A stretch of 10,698 bases of DNA. Source: DATAQC01 sp051001215. Its GTDB lineage: Bacteria; Actinomycetota; Acidimicrobiia; Acidimicrobiales; AC-14. The stretch is from NCBI GenBank assembly GCA_051001215.1, contig JBPCNP010000118.1, positions 1-10,698 on the forward strand, given 5' to 3'. A model generated the notes under the pieces. It was not told the DNA's origin. It made no database searches and was given only the letters and a program-made list of their open reading frames with translations. The position numbers were made by a program, and so were the translations under genes. Shown here piece by piece: positions 1 through 7,010 of the stretch (position 1 is the first letter of the stretch; every line of letters starts with the position of its first letter).

Positions 1-268
1 GCTCAAGCTGGCAAGGTCAGGCGTGTCCCGGAGATCTGGCTTGTCCGGCGATGCGCGCCGAGGCGGCCGGTCGCTGGGAGGCGTCGCAATGGGGGGTCAA
101 GCGCCGCGCCCAAGCCTCCGGACTCGCCCCGAAGCGACCCTCTGCGCCCCTCTCATCGCCGCTCACGAGCACAGGTTGACACGAGGTGTTGTGGATAAGT
201 GATGACAACTCGCGGACAAATGGCCCTCGGAGGAGGCGCTGCACCCCCTCTCACCTGCAGTTCTGTCG
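1..268. other. Intergenic region downstream of tRNA-Leu; no gene supported
   Basis: I see no convincing gene here. Short open frames exist on both strands (for example 17-244 minus), but none has a ribosome binding site or recognisable protein features, and the plus-strand frame beginning near 199 would run antisense through the tRNA. Just after the tRNA 3' end, CTGCA (239-243) and TGCAG (256-260) could pair as a 5-bp stem with a 12-base loop, but no T-run follows, so this is a poor terminator. A TTGACA hexamer sits at 176-181 on the plus strand, without a good -10 at 16-18 bp. A perfect DnaA-box 9-mer is at 190-198 (separate entry). The window edge may cut a further feature. Confidence 0.5.
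190..198 (-). promoter_or_regulatory. Perfect DnaA-box 9-mer (TTATCCACA)
   Basis: The minus strand reads TTATCCACA, an exact match to the classical DnaA-box consensus TTATNCACA. It lies about 70 bp beyond the 3' end of the tRNA gene. A GTTGT (188-192) / ACAAC (205-209) inverted repeat overlaps and flanks it. An AT-rich 9-mer like this is uncommon by chance in DNA this GC-rich. A single box does not make an origin: I see no box cluster or AT-rich unwinding element inside the window. It may be a DnaA titration or regulatory site, or chance. Confidence 0.35.
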
Positions 269-353
269 TGTCGGAGAGGGGACTTGAACCCCTACGCCCT
301 ATGAGGGCACCAGGCCCTCAACCTGGCGCGTCTGCCAATTCCGCCACTCCGAC
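269..353 (-). tRNA. tRNA-Leu (anticodon GAG)
   Basis: The 85-nt minus-strand sequence folds as a class II tRNA. The 7-bp acceptor stem is GTCGGAG paired with CTCCGAC, followed by discriminator A. The D-loop has the usual AATTGGCAGA. The anticodon stem CCAGG/CCTGG encloses the loop TTGAGGG, which places GAG at positions 34-36, so it reads CUC and CUU leucine codons. The long variable arm GCCCT-CAT-AGGGC is typical of leucine tRNAs. The T arm is AGGGG-TTCAAGT-CCCCT. CCA is not encoded: the base after the discriminator begins CGA, so the 3' end must be added after transcription. It starts 23 bp after the stop of the second solute-binding protein gene. Confidence 0.97.
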
Positions 354-367
354 GGGGTGGTCCGACG

Positions 368-373
368 AGTCTA
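368..373 (-). promoter_or_regulatory. Possible -10 element (TAGACT) for tRNA-Leu
   Basis: TAGACT on the minus strand fits the actinobacterial -10 pattern TANNNT. It ends 14 bp before the mature tRNA 5' end, which would give a short leader of about 8 nt. It lies in the 23-bp gap and just after the upstream stop codon. No good -35 hexamer is visible 16-19 bp upstream, where the sequence is still coding. The tRNA could instead be cut from read-through transcripts. Confidence 0.3.
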
Positions 374-376
374 CGC

Positions 377-1957
377 CTAGTCCGACAGGCGCACCTGCGA
401 GGCGTCGAAGGTGCCCAGCGTGGTGACGATCAGGTTCTGAACCCGGGGGGCGGTGACCCAGTGAGTCCGGAACTGGGCGATGGGCACCACCGGCACCTGA
501 GCCAGGATCTGCCTCTCCGCCTCCTCGTAGGAGGCCAGGCGCTTGGCTTCGTCGGGGTCGGAGCGGCCCTGGTTGAGGAGGGCGTCGACCGGTGGCGACG
601 AGAACCCGGTGATGTTGTCGGAGCTACCCGTCTTGTACAGCGGGGTGAGGAAGGCGTCCGGCGAGGGGTACTGGCCCACCATGCCCAGGCGGAAGAGCTC
701 GGGGCCGCCGCTCTGGGCGAAGCTCAAGTAGTCGCCGTAGACATGAGCTCGGGGGGTGGCCTTGATGCCCACGGCCTTGAGGTTGGACTGGATGGCCTCG
801 GCCACCGCCTCCTGTGTGGGGTTGTCGTCGTAGTCGATCTGCACCTCGGGAGGAGCATTCTCGCCGAACGCCTGCTTCAACAGGTCCTTGGCCTTGCCCG
901 GATCGAAGCGGCACACGTCTCCGCACGGATCGCTCTGGGCCCCGGGAATGCCATCGGCAACCAACGCGCCCCGGGAGATCACCGTGTTGCCGTACACCAC
1001 CCGGCCGATGGCGTCACGGTCGACGGCATGCACGATCGCCTCCCGGAATCGCTGGTCGGCGAACTTCGGGTTCTTCAGGTTGAAGGCGTAATAGAACTCG
1101 CCCGTATAGGGGGCGACGCCGTCTTTGCCCTTGGCCGCGGGGACGGGTTCGACCTGGTCGGGTGGCACCTCAGTCCAGTCGACCCCGCCCTGCAGGAAAT
1201 CGGCGTAGGCACTGCCGGCATCTCTGGCCAGGAAGACGTCGAGGGCCTTCACCGACACCTTGGCATCGGGTGAGGGCACCAGGTGCAGGACCGTATCGGT
1301 GCGCGACAAGAACATGAACGGCCCACTGCCGACGGGCTGGGACGCGAAGACCGGGCTGGGCGCCTCCACCGCCTCCTTCGGCACGATGCCGAAGGAGGGG
1401 TTGCCGACCATGGCCGGCAGCACCGCCAGCGGGGTGTCGAGGTCGAAGTGCACGACCTCGGGGTCGGGTGTAGTGATGCCCGACAGGCTGTCGGACTTGC
1501 CGGTGACGTTGACCGGCTTGAACCCGGAGATGAGGCTGAGCTGGGAGACGGCGGGCGAGGTCGAACCCTTGCGGGCGATGCGATCGAAGCTGTACTTCAC
1601 GTCGGTCGAGGTGATCTGGCGTCCGTTGGCGAACTTGGCGTCGGGGCGAAGTGTGAAGTCCCAGTGGGCGAAGTCGGCGCTCGGCTTCCACTCGGAGGCG
1701 AGGGCGGGCTTGACGGCCAGGGTCGTCGAATCGTAGGTGGTGAGACCGTCGAAGAGCTGCTCGGCCAGAAGGAACTCCGACGGCGACCGGGCCTGGGCCG
1801 GGTCGAGCGATCCGGGGCTCTCGGCGCCCAGGCGCAGCACCCCGGGAGGGGGCTTGACGGCCGCCTGCGCGAGGCCGCGCCCCGAGGACTGGCATGCCGC
1901 CGCGACCAGGCACAACACCACCCCGACCACCGACGCAGCCAGCCGCCTTCCGCTCAT
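377..1957 (-). CDS. Family 5 extracellular solute-binding lipoprotein (OppA/DppA type), second copy
   Basis: This 526-aa protein is a predicted exported lipoprotein that captures a solute, often a peptide, for an ABC importer. The N-terminus has Arg4-Arg5, a hydrophobic stretch, then LVAAAC with Cys22 as the likely lipidated residue. The mature part shows the SBP_bac_5 layout: LRLGAESPGSLDP near the start, FDGLTTYD, the FTLRPDAKFANG segment followed by DVKYSFDR, VGSGPFMF, a domain-2 segment with FREAIVHAVDRDAIG, and a C-terminal PVVPIAQF region. A Cys pair (C345, C349) sits just before FDPGKAKDLL. Start ATG at 1957 is preceded by a GGGGG run with suitable spacing. It is homologous to, but clearly diverged from, the upstream binding protein. 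No permease or ATPase gene is adjacent, and the ligand cannot be assigned from sequence; peptides, nickel or sugars are all possible in this family. Confidence 0.9.
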   Translation of the reverse strand: MSGRRLAASVVGVVLCLVAAACQSSGRGLAQAAVKPPPGVLRLGAESPGSLDPAQARSPSEFLLAEQLFDGLTTYDSTTLAVKPALASEWKPSADFAHWDFTLRPDAKFANGRQITSTDVKYSFDRIARKGSTSPAVSQLSLISGFKPVNVTGKSDSLSGITTPDPEVVHFDLDTPLAVLPAMVGNPSFGIVPKEAVEAPSPVFASQPVGSGPFMFLSRTDTVLHLVPSPDAKVSVKALDVFLARDAGSAYADFLQGGVDWTEVPPDQVEPVPAAKGKDGVAPYTGEFYYAFNLKNPKFADQRFREAIVHAVDRDAIGRVVYGNTVISRGALVADGIPGAQSDPCGDVCRFDPGKAKDLLKQAFGENAPPEVQIDYDDNPTQEAVAEAIQSNLKAVGIKATPRAHVYGDYLSFAQSGGPELFRLGMVGQYPSPDAFLTPLYKTGSSDNITGFSSPPVDALLNQGRSDPDEAKRLASYEEAERQILAQVPVVPIAQFRTHWVTAPRVQNLIVTTLGTFDASQVRLSD

Positions 1958-2107
1958 GTCCCCCGCTGGGATCGGCGACGGGACCCGAGCACTGGAGACC
2001 AGCGCGACGACGGGGAGGAGCTCATGGTCAACGGGAGTCTAGGGAGCACGGAGCGCCGACCTTGACGCGGGTAGACGAAGACGATCGGCCGCCCTCGTCA
2101 GGACTCA
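1958..2107 (-). promoter_or_regulatory. 150-bp gap between the two binding-protein genes, with a possible -10 (TAGACT at 2036-2041)
   Basis: The upstream gene ends in a double stop, TGATGA. On the minus strand TAGACT (2036-2041) matches the actinobacterial -10 pattern and would start a transcript with a leader of about 70 nt before the ATG at 1957. No convincing -35 lies at the right distance. A TTGACC at 2025-2030 has no matching -10 downstream. I see no hairpin with a T-run, so read-through from the upstream gene remains likely. The same hexamer occurs before the tRNA. Confidence 0.3.
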
Positions 2108-3778
2108 TCAGGACAGGCTGATATCGGCAAGGGTCGGGTTCTCGAACAGGTCCATCGAGACATTGGTGAACCGGTTCGACACGACCCGGTACTGGGTGCG
2201 GTACCACAGCGGGATCAGCGCCACGTCGTCGCCCACGGCCTTCTTCTCGGCCTGCTTGGTCAACGCCACCTTCTTGGCGGCGTCGGTGGCCATGAGCGCC
2301 CGGTCGAGCAGTGAGTCGAGCTCGCGGTTCTGGTACCGACCCCGATTGTTCCCGGGCGGGAACGACGCAGACGACAACAGGGGTCGCAGGAAGTCGTCGG
2401 CACTCGGGTAGTCGGCTCCCCACGACGCCCGGTAGAGACCCGTGGCGTCGGGCGCCACTTCCTTCTGCAGCAGTTCGGCGAAGGACACACCTTGCAGGTC
2501 GATGTCGAGGCCGAGAGTGTCACGGAGCTGCTGAGCCACGGCCTGGACCCAGCCCTCGTGACCACCACCGGTGTTGAAGGAGAACCTCAGCTTGGTGCCG
2601 GGCGGGATGCCCCCCTCCCTCGCCAGCTGCCGGGCGCGAGCCCGGTCGGGTTTGGCGCAGACGGTGCACACACCAGGTTGGTAGTAGCGGGCCAACGGGG
2701 GCGGTACCAGCGAGGTCGCTCTTGTCTGAAAGCCCTTGAACACCCCGTCGATCACTGCGTCCCGGTCGATGGCCAGCGACACCGCCCGCCGGGCCTTGGC
2801 GTTGTTCAGGGGAGGGTTGGCCACATTGACGAGCAGGTAGTTGATGCCGAACCGGGGCGCGGCGAGGAACTCCTTGCGGGGCTGGTAGGTGGCTCTGGCC
2901 TCTGGGAGCAGGGAGGGCGGGATCCGGGCCCAGTCGGCGTGGCCGTCCTGGAAGTTCTTGTACTCCAGCTCGGTGGCCGCCTCGGAAGGCAGGATGGCGA
3001 AGTCGACCTCGTCGAGATGGGCCTTGGTGGCGTAGTACTGGTCGTTGCGCACCAGGATGATGCTCCCGTTGTGGTTCCACGGGCCGCTCATCTTGAACGG
3101 CCCGTTGCCCACCGGCATGGCGTAGTAGGCCGAGGCCGGGTCGGCCCTGCCCGCCTCGCTGGGCACGGGGCTGAACACCGGTTGCAGCGTCAACTTGTCG
3201 AACTCGCAGTCGGGCCTGGCCAGGGTGACGACCAGGGTCGTGTCGTCGGGTGCCGAGAGGCCGGACAATTTCGTTGCCGTCGGCGGAGCACCGTCGGCGG
3301 TGCCGTGGACGGCGTCGTACCCGACAATGCCGTCCATGAAATGGGCCGTGTCAGAGGCGGCATCCTTGGTGGCGGCGCGCGTCATACCGTCGATGAACGA
3401 CCGGGCAGTGACGACCTCACCGTTCGAGAACTTCGTGCCGGAGCGGAGCCGGAACGTCCACTGGGAGCAGGCGGGATTGTGGGCCCGCGACTCGGCCACC
3501 CCGGGCTCGAGCTCGGACGTCTTGGCGTCGAGGGTGACCAGGCCCTCGAACAGGGCCTTGGTGACGTTCTGGCCGTCGAACCTGGTGACGTTCTCACCCT
3601 CGGACTCCTGGGAGTTGTAGGGGTCGATGGCCGTAGGCTCGGCGATGCCGAGGTGGAACACGCCCCCCCGCTTGCCTGGTGACTTGGAGGCACGCTTGCT
3701 GCCGCCGACCCCGCCGCAGGCGGAGCTCACCAGGGCCAGGCTGACGAGGGTCACCGCCGCCCGGGCAGGATGTCGCAA
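2108..3778 (-). CDS. Family 5 extracellular solute-binding lipoprotein (OppA/DppA type), first copy
   Basis: This is an exported binding protein of about 556 aa. The frame stays open far upstream into secG, but a TTG at 3778, 4 bp after the secG stop, gives a compact lipoprotein signal: MRHPAR, hydrophobic VTLVSLALV, then SSAC with Cys21 as the lipid-modified residue. I chose it for that reason; no strong ribosome binding site is seen, so translation may be coupled to secG. Family features include LGIAEPTAIDPYN, ALFEGLVTLD, FRLRSGTKFSNGE with a following SFIDGM, VGNGPFKM, RAVSLAIDRDAVIDG, the DYPSADDFLRPL segment and a C-terminal VALIPLWYRTQYRVV. A CTVC pair (C371, C374) sits before the PDRARARQLA helix, matching the Cys pair of the second copy. 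Two more Cys occur in NPACSQW and PDCEFDKL. The ligand is unknown and no transporter partner is in the window. Confidence 0.88.
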   Translation of the reverse strand: MRHPARAAVTLVSLALVSSACGGVGGSKRASKSPGKRGGVFHLGIAEPTAIDPYNSQESEGENVTRFDGQNVTKALFEGLVTLDAKTSELEPGVAESRAHNPACSQWTFRLRSGTKFSNGEVVTARSFIDGMTRAATKDAASDTAHFMDGIVGYDAVHGTADGAPPTATKLSGLSAPDDTTLVVTLARPDCEFDKLTLQPVFSPVPSEAGRADPASAYYAMPVGNGPFKMSGPWNHNGSIILVRNDQYYATKAHLDEVDFAILPSEAATELEYKNFQDGHADWARIPPSLLPEARATYQPRKEFLAAPRFGINYLLVNVANPPLNNAKARRAVSLAIDRDAVIDGVFKGFQTRATSLVPPPLARYYQPGVCTVCAKPDRARARQLAREGGIPPGTKLRFSFNTGGGHEGWVQAVAQQLRDTLGLDIDLQGVSFAELLQKEVAPDATGLYRASWGADYPSADDFLRPLLSSASFPPGNNRGRYQNRELDSLLDRALMATDAAKKVALTKQAEKKAVGDDVALIPLWYRTQYRVVSNRFTNVSMDLFENPTLADISLS

Positions 3779-3782
3779 CCGG

Positions 3783-4013
3783 CTACTTGAGTCGGATTTC
3801 CAGAATGATGGACGTGAAGGCGAACACGACGCACACGGCCACGGTGATGCGGTCGAGGTTGCGCTCGACGACGGTGGATCCTGCCGCAGCACTGCCCATA
3901 CCGCCACCGAACATGTCGGAGAGGCCGCCACCCCGGCCGCTGTGGAGCAGGATGAGCAGGATGAGCGTGAACGACACGCCCACGTGGATGACCATCACGA
4001 GGGCGGTCAGCAC
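3783..4013 (-). CDS. secG: SecG, preprotein translocase subunit
   Basis: SecG is the small membrane subunit of the SecYEG channel and assists SecA-driven protein export across the cytoplasmic membrane. The 76-aa product has the family layout: a first membrane helix (about residues 4-23), the conserved cytoplasmic glycine-rich loop GRGGGLSDMFGGG with the following GSAAAGSTVVERNLDRIT, and a second membrane helix (about 56-72) ending in EIRLK. Start GTG at 4013 is supported by AGAGGGG at 4023-4029, nine bases upstream. Its place after tpiA is the conserved actinobacterial order. The downstream lipoprotein gene begins 4 bp after its stop; such a protein would itself need Sec for export. Confidence 0.96.
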   Translation of the reverse strand: MLTALVMVIHVGVSFTLILLILLHSGRGGGLSDMFGGGMGSAAAGSTVVERNLDRITVAVCVVFAFTSIILEIRLK

Positions 4014-4110
4014 GCCGTGCAGCCCCTCTTCGAGCCGCCATTGTTCAGCAATCGGTCCACGGCCGACGAGGCTAGCAGCCCCACTTTCGGGCCTTCGGCC
4101 AACTAGGCCC
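4014..4110 (-). promoter_or_regulatory. 97-bp tpiA-secG gap: weak hairpin and possible -10
   Basis: Just after the tpiA stop, the minus strand has TTGGCCGAAGGCCCGAA (4086-4102), able to form a 4-bp GGCC/GGCC stem with a GAA loop. It has no T-run and is at best a weak attenuator or a processing site. Further on, TAGCCT (4069-4074) resembles an actinobacterial -10 and could drive secG with a leader of about 50 nt. No clear -35 accompanies it. The secG ribosome binding site is at 4023-4029. Confidence 0.25.
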
Positions 4111-4896
4111 TCAAGGTGCGGTGAGGCGGTACTGCACGATCTTGGCGAACTCGTCGGGATCGAGGCTCGCTCCTCCCACCAGGGCCCCGTCGATGTCGGG
4201 CTGGGCCATGATGTCGGCGATGTTGGAGGACTTCACCGATCCTCCGTACTGGATGCGAACCGACGCGGCCACGGTGTCGCCGTGGAGGTCGGCGATGACG
4301 CTGCGGATGAGCCCGCAGGTGGCCTGGGCGTCGTCGGGCGTGGCCGTCTTCCCGGTGCCGATGGCCCAGATGGGCTCGTAGGCCACGACCATGGCCGAGA
4401 CCCGCTCGGGGTTGGGGCCGTTGAGCACGGCCCGCACCTGGCCGGACACCTTGGTGTCGGTATGCCCCGCTTCCCGCTCGTCGAGCGTTTCGCCCACACA
4501 CAGAATGGGCTTCATGCCTGCGGCCCACACCGCCTCCAGCTTGCGGCTGACCGTCTCGTCGGTCTCGCCCAACAGCTCCCGCCGCTCGGAGTGGCCGACG
4601 ATGCACCAGGCCACATTGAGCTTGGCCAGCATGGGCGCGCTGATCTCGCCGGTGAAGGCGCCTGACTCCTCCCAGTGGCAGTTCTGGGCGCCGAGGGCGA
4701 CCGGCACCTTGTCGGCGTCGAGAATGGTCTGGATGGAGCGCAGGCAGGTGAAGGGCGGGTGCACCGACACGTCGGTGGCCTCGTAGTCGGCGACGTCGAG
4801 CCGGAAGGCCAGCTTCTGCACGACCTGGATGGCTTCCAGGTGGTTGTGGTTCATCTTCCAGTTGCCACTGATGAACGGCTTGCGCCTGTCAGCCAT
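4111..4896 (-). CDS. tpiA: Triosephosphate isomerase
   Basis: This cytoplasmic TIM-barrel enzyme interconverts dihydroxyacetone phosphate and glyceraldehyde 3-phosphate. The 261-aa product has all catalytic residues: Asn12 and Lys14 in GNWKMN, electrophile His102 in IVGHSERRELLGE, and base Glu174 in VVAYEPIWAIGTGKTA, which also opens the flexible loop 6. Phosphate-binding YGGSVKSSN and DGALVGGASL are present near the C-terminus. I place the start at ATG 4896 because MADRRKPFISGNWKMN has normal family length; a GTG six bases upstream (4902) is an alternative adding two residues. The start lies inside the end of pgk (8-base overlap), so translation is probably coupled. It works with the adjacent gap and pgk products in lower glycolysis and gluconeogenesis. 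Confidence 0.98.
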   Translation of the reverse strand: MADRRKPFISGNWKMNHNHLEAIQVVQKLAFRLDVADYEATDVSVHPPFTCLRSIQTILDADKVPVALGAQNCHWEESGAFTGEISAPMLAKLNVAWCIVGHSERRELLGETDETVSRKLEAVWAAGMKPILCVGETLDEREAGHTDTKVSGQVRAVLNGPNPERVSAMVVAYEPIWAIGTGKTATPDDAQATCGLIRSVIADLHGDTVAASVRIQYGGSVKSSNIADIMAQPDIDGALVGGASLDPDEFAKIVQYRLTAP

Positions 4897-5992
4897 GGTC
4901 ACCCGAGCTGTCCCGCAAGGCCTTCAGGCCGGGCAGGTCGCCCTGTTCGATGAACTCTAGCGAGGCACCCCCGCCGGTGGAGATGTGGTCGACGCCGTCG
5001 GCGAAGCCGAACTGGGCCACGGCGGCGGCGCTGTCGCCCCCTCCGACGACGGTGAAACCGTCGGCGCCGGCTACCGCCTCGGCCACCGTCTTGGTGCCGG
5101 CGGCGAAACGCTCGTCTTCGAACATGCCCATGGGGCCGTTCCAGAGGACCGTTCCGGCGCCGGCGACGGCCTCGGCGAAGGCGGCCGAGCTGTCGGGCCC
5201 GATGTCGAGGCCCTTCCACCCGCCGGAGATGTCCACCCCCGAGGTGGTGATCTCGTCGTCGGGGCCCATGGCCACCACGTCGGTGGGCAACAGGATCTCC
5301 TTGTCCGACTCGAGCAGCTCGCGACAGGCGTCGACCTGGTCCTCCTGGAGCAGGGAGTCGCCCACCCCGTGGCCCTGGGCGGCGAGAAAGGTGAAGCACA
5401 TGCCTCCGCCGATGACGAGCACGTCGACCTTGTCGAGCAGGGCCTTGATCACGCCCAGCTTGTCGCTCACCTTGGCTCCCCCGAGCACGGCCACGAACGG
5501 CCGGCCCGGCTCGGTGAGGAGCTTGCTCAGCACCTCGACCTCGCGAGCCAGCAGCCGGCCGGCAGCGCTGGGCAGGTGCTTGGGCGGGCCCACGACCGAC
5601 GCATGGGACCGGTGGCAGGCGCCGAAGGCGTCGTTCACGTACAGATCGCGACCCTCGACCAGGCGGGCCACGAACTCGTCGTCGTTGGCCTCCTCGCCCG
5701 GGTCGAAGCGGAGGTTCTCCATGAGCTCGACATCGGGAGCCAGCTCGGCCAGGCGCTCACGGACGGGGTCGAGGCTGTATTTGTCGTCGGGCTTTCCCTT
5801 GGGGCGGCCCAGATGGGCACAGGCTTCGACCCTGACGCCGTGCTCGACCAGCCACTCGATGGTGGGGAGGGCGGCGCGGATGCGCATGTCGTCGTCGATG
5901 CTGCCGTCGGAGATAGGGACGTTGAAGTCGACCCTCAGGAGGACCCGCTTGCCTTTGGGGTCAGGCAGGTCCTCGAGGGTGGGCAGCTTCAC
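4889..5992 (-). CDS. pgk: Phosphoglycerate kinase (short form)
   Basis: The enzyme transfers phosphate between 1,3-bisphosphoglycerate and ADP. The 367-aa product shows the N-domain substrate motifs VDFNVP (about 21-26), HLGRPKG (60-66) and VNDAFGACHRSHASVV (119-134), and the C-domain nucleotide motifs LGGAKVSDK (170-178), WNGPMGMFE (284-292), VVGGGDSAAA and HISTGGGASLEFIE (337-350). Start GTG at 5992 overlaps the gap stop as GTGA; the frame is open further upstream, but that part lies inside gap. The protein is shorter than the usual 390-400 residues: the segment between RLAEL (80-84) and ENLRF (92-96) lacks roughly 25 residues present in many bacterial kinases. All catalytic motifs are intact, so I expect it to be active. 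Confidence 0.97.
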   Translation of the reverse strand: MKLPTLEDLPDPKGKRVLLRVDFNVPISDGSIDDDMRIRAALPTIEWLVEHGVRVEACAHLGRPKGKPDDKYSLDPVRERLAELAPDVELMENLRFDPGEEANDDEFVARLVEGRDLYVNDAFGACHRSHASVVGPPKHLPSAAGRLLAREVEVLSKLLTEPGRPFVAVLGGAKVSDKLGVIKALLDKVDVLVIGGGMCFTFLAAQGHGVGDSLLQEDQVDACRELLESDKEILLPTDVVAMGPDDEITTSGVDISGGWKGLDIGPDSSAAFAEAVAGAGTVLWNGPMGMFEDERFAAGTKTVAEAVAGADGFTVVGGGDSAAAVAQFGFADGVDHISTGGGASLEFIEQGDLPGLKALRDSSGDHG

Positions 5993-6999
5993 TTGCCGGC
6001 CGAGCCGACCAGTTCCACCAGATCCACGAGACGGTTCGAGTAGCCCCACTCGTTGTCGTACCAGCCACAGACCTTGACCATGCTGCCCATGGCCATGGTG
6101 AGGTCGGAGTCGAAGGTGACCGACATCGGCGAGCCGACGATGTCGGTGGAGACGAGGGGGTCGGTGGAGTACTCGATGATCTTGGACATGGGCCCCTCGG
6201 AGGCGGCCTTGCGGAAGGCCTCGTTGACCTCGTCGACGGTGACCTCGCGGCCGAGGATGGCGGTGAAGTCGGTGATCGAACCGACGGCCACCGGAACGCG
6301 CAGGGCGGTGCCGTCGAGCTTGCCCTTCATGGCCTCGAGGACGAGGCTCGTGGCCCGGGCCGCACCGGTGGAGGAAGGCACGATGTTGATCGGCGCGGAC
6401 CGGCCCCGGCGCAGGTCCTTGTGCTGGAGGTCGAGCAGGTTCTGGTCGTTGGTCATGGCGTGCACCGTGGTCATGAGGCCCTTCTCCACACCGAAGGCGT
6501 CATCGAGGACCTTGACCATGGGCACGAAGCAGTTGGTCGTGCACGAGGCGTTGGAGACGACCGTGTGCTTCTCGGGATCGAAGGTGTCGTCGTTGACCCC
6601 GACCACGAAGGTGGCGTCGGCTCCGCTCGCCGGTGCCGACACGACCACCCTGGGGGCGCCTGCGTCGATGTGCTGAGCCGCCTTGTCCCGGTCGGTGAAC
6701 AAGCCGGTGGACTCGACGACCACGTCGACGCTCAGGTCGCCCCACGGCAGGGCCTTGGGGTCGCGCTCGGCGATGACCTTGAAGGTCTGCTTGCCGACTT
6801 GGATGCCGTCGTCGGTGGTGGAGACGTCCTCGTCGAGACGGCCGAGCACCGAGTCGAACTTCATGAGGTGCGCCAGGGTCTCCGGAGAGGTGAGGTCGTT
6901 CACGGCCACGATCTCGATGTCGGAGCCCCGATGCAGCACCGCTCGGGTGAAGTTGCGCCCGATCCGCCCGAACCCGTTGATGCCCACCCTGACTGTCAT
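5989..6999 (-). CDS. gap: Glyceraldehyde-3-phosphate dehydrogenase, type I
   Basis: This tetrameric cytoplasmic enzyme oxidises glyceraldehyde 3-phosphate to 1,3-bisphosphoglycerate with NAD+ and phosphate. The 336-aa product has the Rossmann motif INGFGRIGRN (7-16), Asp35 in VAVNDLTSPE, consistent with NAD+ preference, catalytic Cys153 in SNASCTTNC and His180 in TTVHAMTNDQ, then the phosphate-site segment RGRSAPINIVPSSTGAA and the C-terminal WYDNEWGYSNR. Start ATG at 6999 is fixed by a strong ribosome binding site and by alignment with the family N-terminus. Its stop overlaps the pgk start by four bases. Upstream it is separated from yvcK by 25 bp, where whiA would usually be found in related genomes. 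Variants such as TTNCFVP (often CLAP) and VAVGSITDF (often VPTGSVTDL) look conservative. Confidence 0.98.
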   Translation of the reverse strand: MTVRVGINGFGRIGRNFTRAVLHRGSDIEIVAVNDLTSPETLAHLMKFDSVLGRLDEDVSTTDDGIQVGKQTFKVIAERDPKALPWGDLSVDVVVESTGLFTDRDKAAQHIDAGAPRVVVSAPASGADATFVVGVNDDTFDPEKHTVVSNASCTTNCFVPMVKVLDDAFGVEKGLMTTVHAMTNDQNLLDLQHKDLRRGRSAPINIVPSSTGAARATSLVLEAMKGKLDGTALRVPVAVGSITDFTAILGREVTVDEVNEAFRKAASEGPMSKIIEYSTDPLVSTDIVGSPMSVTFDSDLTMAMGSMVKVCGWYDNEWGYSNRLVDLVELVGSAGK

Positions 7000-7003
7000 G
7001 TGT

Positions 7004-7010
7004 CCTCCCT
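7004..7010 (-). promoter_or_regulatory. Strong ribosome binding site for gap
   Basis: The minus strand reads AGGGAGG followed by ACAC and the ATG, the strongest Shine-Dalgarno match in the window. It occupies much of the 25-bp yvcK-gap spacer. Together with the glycolytic role of gap, this suggests high translation. It also shows that gap starts a new coupled set (gap-pgk-tpiA) rather than being coupled to yvcK. Confidence 0.75.

Noticed and set aside
269..353. tRNA-Leu as an attachment site for an integrated element
   Set aside because: No integrase, no second copy of the tRNA 3' end and no compositional break are visible in the window.
199..426. Plus-strand small gene starting GTGATG after TTGACA (176-181)
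   Set aside because: No -10 at a proper distance, no ribosome binding site, and the frame runs antisense through the tRNA and into the end of the binding-protein gene.
2087..2111. Hammerhead-ribozyme-like core CTGATGAGTCC on the minus strand at the end of the first binding-protein gene
   Set aside because: The matching GAAA with closing stem II and stems I/III are absent downstream; the match is just the codons before and around the TGATGA double stop and an imperfect repeat (GTCCTGATGA / GTCCTGACGA).
2492..3682. Long plus-strand open frames opposite known genes (for example 2492-3682, 4950-6077, 461-1273 and 8220-9143)
   Set aside because: They lie antisense to clearly recognised genes, have low-complexity compositions typical of GC-rich shadow frames and show no family motifs.
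3779..3931. Upstream extension of the first binding-protein frame to 3931
   Set aside because: It overlaps almost all of the conserved part of secG in another frame, and the extension has no signal-peptide character; the lipoprotein signal begins at the TTG at 3778.
4086..4102. Rho-independent terminator after tpiA
   Set aside because: Only a 4-bp GGCC stem with no T-run, and secG is the conserved next gene; at best a weak hairpin.
5993..6049. Upstream extension of pgk to 6049
   Set aside because: It lies inside gap, and the added residues do not resemble the family N-terminus; GTG at 5992 gives the normal start and a 4-base GTGA overlap.
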